A stretch of 64,000 bases of DNA from NCBI RefSeq assembly GCF_932294415.1, contig NC_065545.1, positions 20,591,357-20,655,356 of the forward strand. Reading direction: 5' to 3'. The position numbers and the translations under genes were made by a program. The notes beneath the pieces were generated by a model, which was not told the origin of the DNA, made no database searches, and saw nothing but the letters and a program-made list of their open reading frames with translations. This DNA comes from Quercus robur (taxonomy: Eukaryota > Streptophyta > Magnoliopsida > Fagales > Fagaceae). Of this stretch, positions 11,156 through 23,710 are shown piece by piece. Each line of letters starts with the position of its first letter. Position 1 is the stretch's first letter.

Positions 11156-12991
11156 ATGGACACTCGCTCTAAGCACCGTACTCTCTCAAGGGAAGAGGAA
11201 GCTGAACTTTCAAGAAGCAAGAAGAAGGTAAAGGATGTCCATCACGCTGATTTCAGTGAAGGTGTTAGTGAAAATGGTTTTTCTCCACGGAGCAACAATG
11301 TTTGGGCCTCGCAGAACAAGTCTTTCAAGGAAAAACTGGTAGGAGAAATCCCAGGAGCTTATGCTCAAGCATTTGATTTCTATGACCTAATGGAGGATGA
11401 TGTTGAGTCTAACGATGAGGTTACTGGTTTACGCGAAGGTTTAGCAGCAATAAGACTATCAAAGGAAACTAAACTACGCATAAGGGGGTCCTGGTCGAAA
11501 GCTTTGATTGTCAAGGTTTACGGAAGGAAAATAGGCTTCAACTTCATTTAAAGCAAACTCCAACAGTTATGGAAACCCAGTGGGAGGCTTGACTGTGTGG
11601 ACCTGGGGAATGAGTTCTTCTTAACGAGGTTCTCAATGAAGGAGGATTTAGACGCAGTTCTGAAAAGAGGTCCATGGTTTATAAGAGAACATTTTCTATC
11701 TATAAGGCTGTGGGAGCCATTCTTTAAACCGGAAATAGCTAACGTCTCGTCAATCGCGGTTTGGGTTAGATTACATGCCCTCCCTATTGAACTCTATGAA
11801 GCAGAAGTACTTAAGCAGATTAGGGAAGCCATTGGGAAAGTTTTGAGAGTTGATACTCATACCGCCATGGAAGCTCGGGGTAAGTATGCCAGGCTATGTA
11901 TACAGGTGGATGTAGACAAACCACTTATAAACACATTTCTCATTGGAAAATTTGAGCAAGCTGTGGTGTATGAGGGTATCAATAAGCTCTGCTTCTCATG
12001 TGGTAGAGTTGGTCACAAGAAGGAAATGTGCCCACACATCGTCTGGGGGGCTGAGCTGCCGTTGGAGAAGGAGGCGACTTGAACTAAGGTGAGCAGTACA
12101 AGTCCACGCAAAATGCATGTGCCAGGTGGGTGTGAGACAGGCTGTGGCATGGCAGAACGTAGTACAAAGGAGCGCGACATGGCAGAGAGTAGTGGAATGG
12201 AGCACGATGAGGACAAATACGGACCGTGGATGGTTGTTACACGCAGAAGAGGACAAAAAGGGATCACGAAGGATGTGCAGCATTTGGACCCCACAAAATC
12301 AGCACCGAGCTTAAAGCCAAGGTTTGCTATGGTTAAGAACAATCCCAGTAACGGCCATTTTGCTTGGAAAGAGGCTACTAAGTTGGGCTTTACACCTGAG
12401 TTCAATATGGAGAAGGTTGGGCACGGTGGTTTGGTTATGGGCCCAAATGTGAAGATTGGGGGATTAACTCAATTAAAAGGCCATGTAAGCCCCTCTGTAA
12501 AAGGCAAGAAGGTAATTGCCAGAAATAGGGCTTTAAGCCATCTGACCAAAGATGCTTCTAGCAAAAGCACACCTACTTTCATCTTAGTCCCTCAAAATCC
12601 GTCCGTTCTCAGCAGCAAGGGCGCTGATTTCAGCTTTCCCTTCCAATTCTCAGCAGCTCCTCAAGCCAAGTTGGGCAGTCCGTTGAGAGAGAGAGGTATT
12701 AATCAACTCGGTAGCAGCTCTAGTGGGAAGCAAGGCGAAGATGGCGTGGATTTTGGGGTGGTTCGATCTGCACCTAATGGAAGCTTGGATGATAATAGTT
12801 CGGTTGAAGGGAAAGAGTACAAGTTGGGCTCATCAACCACCCGGGGACCCACTGTGGAAGAGGTTTGTAGGGAGAGTGATGATCTTGTGCGTGAAAGAGC
12901 CAACAGAGCCTGTTATGGCAAGGACGGCGGTGAAGATGGAGAAGACAGTGTGGAATTTGAAGGGGAAGGTGGAATTGATACTTCCTCATGA
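11156..12991 (+). pseudogene. L1-B ORF1 protein (DUF4283 + CCHC zinc knuckle)
   Basis: A single frame runs from the ATG at 11156 to the stop at 12989-12991, broken by in-frame stops at 11549-11551 and 12080-12082. The first third holds the DUF4283 region ('SFKEKLVGEIPGAYAQAFDF', 'WSKALIVKVYGRKIGF', 'LDAVLKRGPWFI', 'IAVWVRLHALPIELY'). A knuckle 'CFSCGRVGHKKEMC' (CX2CX4HX4C) lies at about 11990-12030. The remainder is low-complexity and poorly conserved. ORF1 proteins of plant L1s bind the element RNA. Both stops look like simple point mutations. Confidence 0.88.
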
Positions 12992-13019
12992 TAAATGCCT
13001 ATTCCTAATCTCTTTTATC

Positions 13020-16000
13020 ATGAATATAATAATTTGGAACAGTAGGGGCGAGCTAAAGCCCAATTTTCAGAACTATGTGAGAGAGTTGGCTAGGAATCAT
13101 AATCCGGCCATCTTAGTAATTATGGAGACCAAGATTGGTGGAGCTTGTGCAAAGGATATAACGGACAAACTTCTGTTTGATGATGCCATTCACACTGAAA
13201 CAATTGGGTTCACAGGTGGTCTATGGTTGCTTTGGAATTCTGATATTGTGGAGGTGGTGCAACTGGCTATTACAGAGCAAGAAATTCACGTGGAAGTGAA
13301 GGTACTTGCTACTAACCTTTCTTGGATTTTCTCTGCTGTTTATGCTAGTCCTAGGAATGTAGAAAGATGTATTTTGTGGGAAAATTTAATTAAAGTTGCT
13401 GATCTACATAATAAACCTTGGGTGATAGCCGGGGATTTTAATGAACCCCTGTTGAATGAGGATAAGTTTGGTGGAAGACCTGTCAGTTTGTCTAGATCAC
13501 TCTTATTTAAAGATTGCTTAGATAAGTGCAATATGGTGGATTTGGGTTTTTCAGGACCTTGGTATACGTGGACTAACAGGAGGGAGATTAATAATCTCAT
13601 TCAAGAGAGAATAGATAGGTTCTTCATGAATCCTAGCTGGTGCCTATTATTTCCGGATGCTAGAGTCTCCCATCTCACTCGATGCCACTCGGACCATTGC
13701 CCGGTGTTGCTGGAGACTGTTCCTAGGCAAACCACCTTTCTTAAAAGACCCTTCAGATTTCAGAGTTTTTGGCTATCCGACCCTTCTTTCCCCCAAATCG
13801 TGACTAAGGCTTGGAATCGGGATGGGAACCTTTCAACTTCTATAGAAAAATTCACCAATGAAGCAACTCGTTGGAACAAAATTCAGTTCGGGAATATTTT
13901 TGGGAAGAAAAAGAGATTAATGGCTAGACTTAACGAAATTCAGCGAGTGTTAGCCACAAATCCCTCTGCCTCCCTTTTAGACCTAGAGAATCAGCTGCAA
14001 AAAGATTTGGATTTAATCTTGAATCAAGAGGCGGAGTTGTGGGCTTTAAAATCAAGAATTAATTGGATGGTAGTGGGTGACCAAAATACATCCTTTTACC
14101 ACGTTTCTGCGCTTGCAAGAAGGAAAAGGAACACAATCTCTATGGTTAAAAGTGAGGTAGGGGACTGGTTATCAGAGGAAAGTGAAGTCATGACTCATTT
14201 TAGAGAGGGGTTTATCAGGTTGTATTCCACCAGCCAAGTCAAGGCTGGTTGGAGTCATAATCTCTGAACTGGTTGGCAAGTTAGGCTTACGGAGGATGAG
14301 AAAAACAGTTTGGATTAGCCGGTGTCAAATGAAGAAATTGCTACTGCCTTGTGGTCCCTTAAGGCTTTCAAAGCCCCAGGACCCGATGGGTTGCATGCTG
14401 GCTTTTTTCAGAGGTTTTGGCTCACTGTGGGGGATTCAGTTAAAGAGGAGATAAGGAAAGTGTTTCTTAGTAGGAAAATCTTGGATTACTTGAACATCAC
14501 AAGCATTGTCCTTATTCCTAAGATTCAATGCCCAGAGTCAATCAACAATTATAGACCCATTAGCTTATGCAACTCGGTGTACAAAATTATCACTAAAATC
14601 ATAGTGGGAAGGTTGAGACCGTACTTGGATAAATTAATAGACCCGTGTCAAAGGGCTTTTGTTCCGGGAAGAAGAGGCGTGGATAATACTATTATTGTCC
14701 AAGAATTGATCCATACGATGGGGAAGACCAAGGGTAGAGGAGGTTACATGGCGCTAAAGATCGATTTAGAAAAAGCTTATGATAAATTGGAGTGGAGCTT
14801 TATTAGAGATATGTTGATCTGTTTCAACCTTCCAAGGAATCTAATTGAGCTTATTATGAGCTGTATCTCATTGGTCACTACCTCTTTGCTCTTTAATGGA
14901 GGGGCTCTTGAGCCTTTTTTGCCCACTAGGGGAATAAGGCAAGGTGACCCGCTGTCCCCTTATATTTTCATTATGTGCATGGATTATTTGGGGCAATTAA
15001 TACAAGAAAGGTGTGAAGATAAGTCCTGGGTTCCTGTCAAAGCTTCCCGAAGAGGTCCAGCCTTCTCACATCTGTTTTTGCAGATGATCTTGTCCTTTTT
15101 GCCAAAGCTATCATGGAAAATTGCCTGGTAATCAGAGAAGTGTTGGATGAATTTTGTAACCAATCTGGTCAGACCATAAGCGAAGCAAAATCTAGGGTTT
15201 TCTTTTCCCCAAATGTGGATCAAAGTGATAGTGAAGCTTTGAGTGACATTCTTGGTTTTCAGTCTACAACAAATTTGGGAAAATACCTTGGATTTCCCAT
15301 CCACCACAGTGGTGCTTCAAACCAGGATTTTAACTTTGTGTTGGATAAGGTTAAAAAGAAACTTGCAGGGTGGAAAGCAAACCTCCTCTCCATGGCCAGG
15401 AGGTCAGTGTTAATCCAAGCATCCACTTCAGCCATTCCAGCTTATGTAATGCAATGCAACCAGCTCCCAGGGAGGATTTTAGATGGAATAGATCAAGTTA
15501 ACCGAAACTTCTTGTGGAACTCTTTAGCTGATAAGAAAAGTATGCATTGGGTGGGATGGAAGAAGGTTACTACCCCTAAAGAGGTAGGTGTGTTGAGTAT
15601 CCAAGTTGCCAAGGGCAGAAATACGGCGCTTCTTGCTAAATTAAACTGGAGGTTCCACACAGAAAGTGAGTCTCAATGGGCTAAAGTGTTGAGATTGAAG
15701 TACTGTACAAATCAGCACATAAATTCAAGAAATGAAGCCAGCCTACCGTGCTCCCGCACTTGGGGAAGCATGAGGAAAGGGGAAGTTGTTTTTAAAAAGG
15801 GAGTTACATGGATTCCGGGATATGAGAGTAGCCTTAGCTTCTGGCATGATAACTGGTATAAGGTAGGAACCTTAAGAAGTATTATCCAAGGCCCTTTAAC
15901 CATTGAGTCCAATATGCTTAAAGTAAAGGATGTTGCTAGGCTGGATGGGTGGGATTGGAACTTGCTGCAAATAGAGATTCCTGAGAATATTAGAAGAGAG

Positions 16001-17149
16001 GTTCAAGCTATCCCAATCTCGTGTGTCGCAAGGAATAAGGATAGAATAGCTTGGAAACCTTCTCCCAAAGGCTCTTTCGATCTCAGAAGTGCCTACTTGC
16101 TTGCTAGTGAGCCTCTTCCTGATTCGGCCTTTCATGGGAAGTGGATTTGGAAGTTGGATACATTACCGAGGATCCAAACTTTCATTTGGAAATGCATGCA
16201 CCAGAGTATCGGGGTAAGAGATTGCTTACAAGCTAGGGGGATGCTAGTTGATAACTTATGTCCTCACTGCAATAGTAGTGTTGAATCCATTCTCCACGCT
16301 CTTCGGGATTGCCATACTATTAAAGCAAAATGGAATCAGTTAGGCATCAGCTGTCAAGACAGCACCTTCTACTTGGCCAACCTTCAAGACTGGATTATGA
16401 CTAATTGTAGAGACAAGGGGGTTCGAAGTGCAGGGCAAGTTCCTTAGAATCAAAGTTTTATGTTTGCTATATGGATGATTTGGAAGGGCAGAAATCAGCT
16501 GGTTTTTGAAAACAAGAACTTAAAAACAAGCCTAGCCATGGACATTAACCAATGTGCTATAGAATATTTTCACTGTGCTGGTAAGCCTTTGGTTGCCAAT
16601 CGTAAAATTTTGAAGCAAGTGAGATGGGATAAACCTTGTTGTGGCTGGTTGAAACTAAACACTGATGGCTCATCCATGGGGAATCCGGGATTAGCTGGTG
16701 GTGGAGGACTCTTACGAGATGCGAATGGCAACTGGATGGGGGGTTTTGCTAGAAGAATTGGTACAATAAACAGCTTCACTGCTGAGCTTTGGGCCCTTCG
16801 AGATGGCCTCCTTTTATGTCAACAAATGAATGTCCAAGCTGTGATTATTGAACTTGATGTTAGAGCTATTGTGGATGTTTTCAATCATCAAGCTAGAGCC
16901 AACACTGTTGTGTCTTCAATTATGGATGACTGCAGGTTTTTAGCTACTCAAATCCCTCAAATGAGCATCAGACACATATATAGGGAAGCAAATAGGAGTG
17001 CTGATTGGCTTGCTAAATTAGGCCTCATGTTAGATTCTGATTTTGAGTTTTTTGCTAATCCACCTGTGGATCTTTTTTCTATTTTGGAGGCTGATTGCCG
17101 TGGGCTGTACTGCTATAGGCAGTGTACTGAATCTGTTTTCTCTGTTTAG
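13020..17149 (+). pseudogene. L1-B ORF2: endonuclease, reverse transcriptase, RNase H
   Basis: It starts at the ATG at 13020, overlapping nothing and 28 bp after ORF1. The endonuclease includes 'WNSRG', 'METKIGG', 'AGDFNEPL', 'IQERIDRFF' and 'CHSDHCPVLLE'. The RT shows 'YRPISLCNSVYKIITKI', 'KIDLEKAYDKLEW' and '[11 protein letters not shown]'. The catalytic FADD box near 15075-15085 is split by a one-base loss in a T-run, shifting the frame. zf-RVT follows at about 16256-16320 (CPHC...H....C), then RNase H at 16640-17025 with NTDGSS, TAELWAL and REANRSADWLAK. Stops at 14265, 14316 and 16445 are in frame. It is inactive as it stands. Confidence 0.92.
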
Positions 17150-17205
17150 TTTTAATGAAATTCCGCTTTCTACCAAAAAAAAAAAAAAAAAGATAATAAA
17201 CTATA

Positions 17206-17687
17206 GGGTACGTTTGGTACACTGAATGAAGATTACGACAGGAATTGTAATCTTCATTACTAGGAATAAAATGTGTTGTAATGTAATAACTAAACCTATT
17301 CATTAGTTTGGTTGTGAGTTATAACATTAGAATGAAACTTAACATTTATTTTAGGAAATTTCTTATTCATACAATTATATCTCCTTAAAAATTGTTATTT
17401 TTAAATTTAAGAGAAATATGTGTTATTTTTTATGATCTTATATTTTTATAATTGTTAGATGTATATGGAAATTTTGTTTATTTAGAAATATATTAAGTTT
17501 TGAAATTATTGCACTTATTAAGGAATAGCTAATACAACATTTTAAAGATGAATAACTATCCATAAGGAATGATTATTCCTTGTAATAAAAACATAACCAA
17601 ACTAAAGAATAATCAAACTAAAGAATAACTAAACCATAGGAATAATTATTACATTACAGCACTTATTACAGTCTACCAAACATGCCC
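17206..17687. mobile_element. TIR element (Tourist/hAT-like MITE), target of L1-B
   Basis: Ends are inverted repeats: gggtacgtttggtacact at 17206 and agtctaccaaacatgccc ending 17687, with three mismatches in 18. The flanks give ata on both sides, a possible 3-bp duplication. No coding capacity. The ggg that starts its left end is also the last three bases of the L1-B target duplication, so L1-B landed on the edge of this element. Confidence 0.65.
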
Positions 17688-19303
17688 ATAACCTTTTTCT
17701 TAGAGGAGTCTAGCTAACTCAACAAATACCTTGCCTTTTCCCCCCTTGGTGAGTGGTGACAAATGCCCTACTGATGACGTTAGCATGGGGACCATGAGTT
17801 GATCTTACTTTGAGATTAAAGGGACAAACTATTATTTACCATTAATTATGACAAAACAACTCTCACAAATATAAAGGAAAAAATATTCAGCAAAAAAAAA
17901 AATAAAATAAAAAGGAAAAAATGAACGAAAAGAAAGGTGAGTGACAAAATCCCTTAAAAAAGGGGAAAAAAAAAACCACTAACAAATTATGAGAGGAGGA
18001 AGTATCAATCCAGTTATATTTCACCGGTCCCATTTACACCTATTAAACTTAGCTATCAAAGCATCAATGCACGGCTAGCACATCACTGATGTCCTTTACT
18101 CGACCTCTTTTACAAGTGTTCATTCTTCCTTTAATCGACCTCTTTTACAAGTGTTCATTCTTCAAGTCATCTGTACAATCAACTTATCCATCACAAATAT
18201 TGGAATCCTATGAGAGCTTAGTCTCAAATCCGTACAATAAAGGGATATATAAGATGGGTTATAATTCATAAGCACGTAGTTATGAATCTTTGATATGTAT
18301 ATATGCATATATAATCTAAAGCTTTTGGAGCTTCTTGCTTGCCATTAACACTACAAATTCTTAATTATTTTTCCCTAATACACCTAAAAGCACGTAGAAT
18401 AATATATAACATGATAACTGAAAAAAGCATTTAGTACAAATATTAAAAGTTCAAAGAAGCGGCCTCAATGCTTGGTTTGGTGGAAATGGAGGGGATTCTT
18501 ATTAGTAGTATAACTGGCGTCTTAATCAAAAGGATTCTTGACTGCGCTCACCATGAATATCATGACTTCTCTCTCTCTCTCTCTCTCTCTGGGGGTCTTA
18601 ATCAAATTGGTTTAAAAAATTACATGGTCATCATTAAATAAATAAGATCACTCACCTACCATTTAAGCCCACTCTTCCCTACATGCATGTAGTATATATT
18701 ATCTAATGCTCTTCCGGTAATGTGGTTAATTACTGATAAACAAATAGGTTTAAATCTTCAAACCAACCACTTGTTGACACACAAAAACGCACTATAGGGT
18801 TAAGAGGACCTCGGTGAAATGCATTATTATTATGAATAGTAGAGTAGCCAACCACCCACTAAAAGAGAGGTGCTATGATGACATGGCCCTCATTCCTCTT
18901 GCATGAGGGTTAGTAAGTAAGGTTTTATTTATTTAAAAAGAAGCACCATGTGTTTATCAATTCGTACACACCAATATATATATATATATATATATATATC
19001 ATAATCATACCAACACTGGATTGATGTGGATTAAGGGAAAAAGGAAAAAATTTCTAAATAAATATCATAAAATAATGGATTTTATACTTCAAAAATTATT
19101 ATATAAATATAATTCATATTTAGGAAAAATACAACTAATAAAAGATATTATTATACGTAATCCATACATTATACAAGTATTATGTTAATTTATTGATATA
19201 TTGATCCCAAAAAAGAAAAAGAAAAAAGAAAATGTTAAATCAAATTTAGATATGCTATAGAATTATTGTAAACACATGCACTATATATATATATATATAT
19301 ATA
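17688..19303. other. Intergenic with simple repeats
   Basis: Contains a 35-bp direct repeat (cgacctcttttacaagtgtt at 18101 and again at 18136), a CT microsatellite (18570-18590) and TA microsatellites (18975-19000 and 19282-19303). No gene supported. Confidence 0.6.
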
Positions 19304-20094
19304 TGTAAGGACTCAATTTGTAACGATTCCAAATTGGTGTATTGGGTTCGAACGTTAAAGGTTCAAACAATAAATTTATAGAGAGTGGGCTAAAAGACTA
19401 GACCTTGATCACCGGACAGTGGTTAGTCATGGTATTCATGGCAGTCACACAGAGATGAACTGAGTTTATCCAAGAAGACTTTCTCTCTGGCACGGCCTGA
19501 GCGGTTCCGGTCATTGGACCTTGTCCGAGGAGCTTGATGTTCTTAGTATTCCTTTTACTTTCGGTTACCATGGTACAAGAGTCGATATATCATGCTTCCC
19601 CCCCCCCCCCCCTCTTTCTCTTGGGGATGAATTCTTACATTATATAGCCTCTCTCAGTTGATTCTAACCTTCCATCTGTTGATCAGGCAGATAACTACTC
19701 GAGTGCTTGTCCCATCAGTCGCCTTCCCCCACTTTCTGTTAGTTGCAATAACTGAAATCACATTGTTCAGGGGTCTTTTCTCATCAATGAGGCCAGAACG
19801 TTTGTGGACGCATTCAATGCGAAGGTGACAGCTCTTCCTTGAACCGCTCCCACACTGCACCCCGTGCGAATTCTATTATACTCGTCTTTTCTTCTGAGAG
19901 TGCTTTGGGGGCTGTCTTTGATGGCGTGTCGTTCTTCCCTTCTAGGTTTTGGGATGTCGAGGATAGGATCGTCCTTGGCCGCATTCCTAAGCCATTTGGA
20001 CTCTCGCTTCATGTCCTCGGAAAAGTCTCTCCTCGGTGCAGGCCTTGGGCCCTAATGTATAGTGGGCCGGAGTCACAAATTCTCTGGCTCCACA
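19304..20094. mobile_element. Solo LTR, 791 bp
   Basis: It starts tgtaaggactcaa and ends ctggctccaca (TGT...ACA), flanked on both sides by atata (19299-19303 and 20095-20099), a 5-bp target duplication. The duplication falls in a TA repeat, so it is suggestive and not proof. There is no internal region, primer site or second LTR, so it probably arose by LTR-LTR recombination. It contains a run of about 14 C residues at 19597-19610. The small open frames inside are not genes. Confidence 0.75.
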
Positions 20095-20187
20095 ATATAT
20101 ATATGGAAAGAAAAAAAAAAATTTGAAAATCTTTATAAATGATATTTGTCACATTATTTATTTATGGTAAAATTTTCATAAAAATTA

Positions 20188-20199
20188 CAATAGAGTGAA

Positions 20200-20236
<37 letters not shown>

Positions 20237-20259
20237 TGAGAAGGTCAATAGAGTGAAAG
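20188..20259 (-). mobile_element. Micro-retroposon 1: poly-T plus about 10 bp between direct repeats
   Basis: The 14-mer caatagagtgaaag occurs at 20188-20201 and 20246-20259. Between them lie 34 T residues and gtgagaaggt only. This is the footprint of target-primed reverse transcription on the minus strand that copied the poly-A tail and a few bases. Confidence 0.8.
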
Positions 20260-20374
20260 CTCATGAAAGGTGATTGAAGGAAATCTCATCATAGTGTTTT
20301 TCCACGCAAGTCTCTCTTTTTGATATTTAATGCTTTGCCATCTTTTTATTTTATTTTATTTTATTTATTGGTCC

Positions 20375-20531
20375 GGTTAATGTGTGTCCTTAGAACACAC
20401 ATTAAGCCATCCATTTTTGAAAATATTTTCTCAGGAATTGAAAAAACTGTCAATATCTTTTTAATTTTTGAGAAAAATTTTTTCAAAAATGAAAATTATG
20501 GTTAATGTATACCCTTAAGGCATACATTAAC
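20375..20531. mobile_element. Foldback MITE with palindromic ends, 157 bp
   Basis: The left end (20375-20405) is a hairpin with arms ttaatgtgtgt/acacacattaa. The right end (20501-20531) is a hairpin with arms gttaatgtat/atacattaac. The two ends are also inverted copies of each other, and the interior pairs too (atttttgaaaatattttctc with gagaaaaattttttcaaaaat). No coding capacity. Confidence 0.75.
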
Positions 20532-22456
20532 AAAATCTTTATTTATTTTATAGTTATTCAGGAACAATATTTAGAGAGTTGAGGGCCTCGAATATGCTTT
20601 TCTAAAAGAAGAAACAAGACCCTCATAAAATAGGCTCTGATAAGAAACCAGTAACAGGCTGAAAAAGCCTACTATTTAAAAGAGATCCTACTACAAACTT
20701 TTTAATCTTTAACCATTATTAAATATGAAAAGCAAGCATGGTAATTACCATAAACTACTTTAATATTGGAGCTTCTCTAGGGAAGAATCTAGCTTTTACT
20801 ATAGTGGTCTGTTCTCCTTTTTGGGTTTATCCATTGCTTAATGGGGGGAATCATTTTGGTTGTTGCAAACTCTGCAAAGAGTGACACCTGGAATCAACAT
20901 TTTATCCTAGATATAATTTTTGAGTGAATGAGGGGGAAAATTATTAGAGATTAGGATAACACTAAAGTGTAAGTTGGGTTATTGCGATATAAAAATTTAT
21001 GTGATACCACAAAAAAAATCATTGAAATGAGAGAATAAAAGGCTCCCAAAAGCAATATTTTTTCAATAAGTCTAGAGTAACAATTTTTCTCACAATTTTA
21101 TTTTTATTTTTATTTTTTTATAATTATTGAGACGATTATTTTTGAGATATAGAATAAGTTGAGTTTTTAAATAGATCGAGGTAATTTTTGTTGGTAAACT
21201 TGATATATGAAAAAAAAAATGATGTGAATTTGACAAAGAAGGAACATGAGAAATTTGTGAAGAAGTGTAGAGGAAATTTGTGGAGAATTATTAGTTAGGT
21301 GCAGAGTGGAAGAAGATGTCTGAGATGAAAAAGAGGAGTTGGAAGTCATAAGGTTAATTGATACTTTCATAGGCTCTAATAGCAAATTGAATGTTAGATA
21401 AATTTGTCACATTCAATCTATTGAATGTTGGTATGTATATATTTATTGAGTACATGATAAGGTGCATATATATAAATGTTATAGAAACTCAAAACGATAA
21501 AGAATTGAGTACGAGAGATAAGGTTAGGTCAATAATAACAAACTTACCAACTTATCAATCATAAAAAAAATATTATAAATATTTTGAAGTAATTAATATA
21601 TGATGAATTTACCTTTCTTAATTTTAAAAGAAGGGCAGAAATGTTTTATGATTAAATTAATTAATTACTAAATGTAATTAGTTTTAGTGCGATCAATAAG
21701 TTACATTGTCTTTCACCAAAATAAACCAAAAAAATGGGGTTGTGTCTATTGAACCAAAAAAAAAAAAAAGCTCATAAGAAGAAGAAGAAGAGAGAGAGTC
21801 ATCTTCACAAAGATCATAATTCAGAACACTATATATAAAAATATATATTAAAGCAGCTAGCACCCGATGTAGGGTCGAGGTTATACCTTTGGTTTTTCAT
21901 TCATTACTTTATATTCCATGATTAAGAGATTGCTAAATATAATGAAAAAAAATGGAGCATCCTCACCACTTGCCTGACTTACAAGAGGATCAAAATCTTA
22001 TTGTAGCATATAATATTAGAAAGAGAAGCTATAACAAAATGAATCTAATATATGAATCGTACACAAAACCTAAAAAGCATTGAGCCACGTATCTTGATTT
22101 TTCAGTTTGTTGGGTACACAAAAAACAAATATAAGCTCATCAACAAGTTAAATAAAAGAGGTTTATTTTATTATGTTGTTATTTTAATTAGGATGGGTCC
22201 AAAGCGCTGGGGTTCACCCTGGTCCCTGAGGTTGACCCACTTCCCAATTTTGTCGAGTTCAGGTGGTTTCAGAAACACATCCTTATTACCAACAAATTAC
22301 CAATAGCAAGCATTAGTATTGTAGTTTTTCACTGAGCCAGTTTTGTAGCCAATTTGGAGCCGCCAAGCTTAACAGTTTTTTTTTTTTTTTAATTGTAAAA
22401 ACACTTGATGATCCATTTATATTTTTCTCAGATGTGTAAGTGATAATGTGGAGTGA
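20532..22456. other. Intergenic, nothing recognised
   Basis: AT-rich, with poly-A (21759-21772), a gaagaa/agag-rich patch (21777-21800) and poly-T (22377-22391). Open frames are short and domain-free. Confidence 0.55.
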
Positions 22457-22513
22457 ATTATACAAAAAATGGTGACCTTTAAGGAAATGAAAAGGTCACC
22501 ATTTTTGTATAAT
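22457..22513. repeat. Near-perfect 22-bp hairpin
   Basis: The arm attatacaaaaaatggtgacctt pairs with aaggtcaccatttttgtataat across a loop of about 12 bases. Only one base of the A-run is unpaired. It could be a very small foldback element or the stem of a small-RNA precursor; nothing here decides between these. Confidence 0.7.
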
Positions 22514-22675
22514 TATATAAAAGCTGTAATATGTGAAGGATCATATTTCAAAAGTAGAAGGATGGAGATTTTTTTTTTATAAATAAAATAATAATAAAAG
22601 TGAGTTTAAGAATTTCACTTAAATGAGATCCCTTTTCACTCTAGTGAAAGTGCTTACACAAGTGAGTGATAGTTG

Positions 22676-22961
22676 ATTGGTAAGCATTAGAATATTACCA
22701 TCAAATGTGACAAATGCCAAATATCACTAATTGGTAAGCATTAGAATTTTACCATCAAATGTGACAAATGCCAAATGCCAAATATTTGGCATTTGACACA
22801 TCAAACACCAAAAACAGACCATCATGAGATGTGCTAAATGCCAAAAAATTTTGAGACATGCTACAGTACACTCTCATCTTTGGCACAGTACGGATGAAAA
22901 TGCCAAACCAAAAAAATCATTTTTTATTCAATTTTTTCTCTCTCCTCTCAATATTTTATTC

Positions 22962-23002
<41 letters not shown>

Positions 23003-23710
23003 GTGTTCTCTTTCTTTCTTCTTTAGATCATCAGATTCTCTCACCCCTTCACCCTTACTGATCCCGTCAGGCCGTCACCCTCCCTCACCGATCCCCTCAC
23101 CCTCACCCTTACCCTCCCTTACCCTCACCGATCCTCTCACCCTCCCTCACCCTCATCAATCCCCTCACCCTCACCCTCAACGACACCCTCACCCTCACCG
23201 ATCAAGCTGCCTTCATCGATCAAGCTGCCGCCATCACCTTTGGTTTGAAGAATCCATTGCCGCCAATCTGAAGCTGCCATTGCTGCCAATCTGAAGCTGC
23301 CATTGCTGCCAATCTGAAGTCGCCATCGCCCCATTGATTGATCTGTTGGGTTGGGGTTTTGTTGAAGATTTTGAGTTTTTTTCTTTTTTCTTTTTTGTTG
23401 AGGTTTTTGGATTTGGAATTTGTTGGAGGATCTGGTGATTGTGGTTGTAGTTTGTGGTGGTGGTTGTATAGGTGGTTGTTCGTTCTTGGTTGGTGATGAC
23501 TGCCACTGAGCAGTGTGTTTGTATATTGCTGGGTTTTGAGTAAATATATTATTTAATGTGATGAATATATTATTTTAATGTTTAGAATCAAAGAATAGAA
23601 CATGTGATGAATGGTGTATTGTAAAATGATGTGGTAAAATAATAAAGTAAAATTTTGGTGTATCAAAATGACATTTTTTATAGAATACCTAATGGTAATG
23701 CTCTAAAGGG
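22676..23710. mobile_element. Non-autonomous element A with CT tract and GATC-rich minisatellite
   Basis: It starts with a 54-bp direct repeat (ttggtaagcattagaat at 22677 and about 22731) and contains tandem 'aaatgccaaat' motifs, a CT microsatellite (22964-22996), a C-rich minisatellite of ccctcaccgatc-type units (23041-23220) and three copies of gctgccattgctgccaatct-like units (23255-23320). The right end, tggtaatgctcta, is roughly inverted to the left end. The layout matches element B (50002-51182), which has clear TIRs. Long open frames here are translated simple repeats. Confidence 0.5.

Larger units (their letters stand above)
11119..17208 (+). mobile_element. L1-type LINE of about 6 kb with intact target-site duplication (L1-B)
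   Basis: The same 17 bases, gataataaactataggg, occur at 11119-11135 and, directly after a 17-base poly-A, at 17192-17208. The body (11136-17191) carries ORF1 with DUF4283 and a CCHC knuckle, then ORF2 with endonuclease, reverse transcriptase, zf-RVT and RNase H. Only about 20 bases precede the ORF1 ATG, so the 5' UTR is very short or slightly truncated. The perfect TSD suggests a fairly recent insertion, yet the ORFs carry five in-frame stops and one frameshift. It belongs to the same family as L1-E (54010-60130). Confidence 0.95.

Noticed and set aside
12013..12405. 130-codon minus-strand frame inside L1-B
   Set aside because: Shadow of ORF1 on the opposite strand with no domain; the plus frame carries the conserved motifs.
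19654..20126. Several overlapping frames on both strands that look coding
   Set aside because: They lie in or overlap a solo LTR of higher GC content, which favours long chance frames.
22824..23506. Frames rich in Ser/Leu/Pro or Gln/Asn on both strands
   Set aside because: Translated CT microsatellite and C-rich minisatellite of element A, not proteins.
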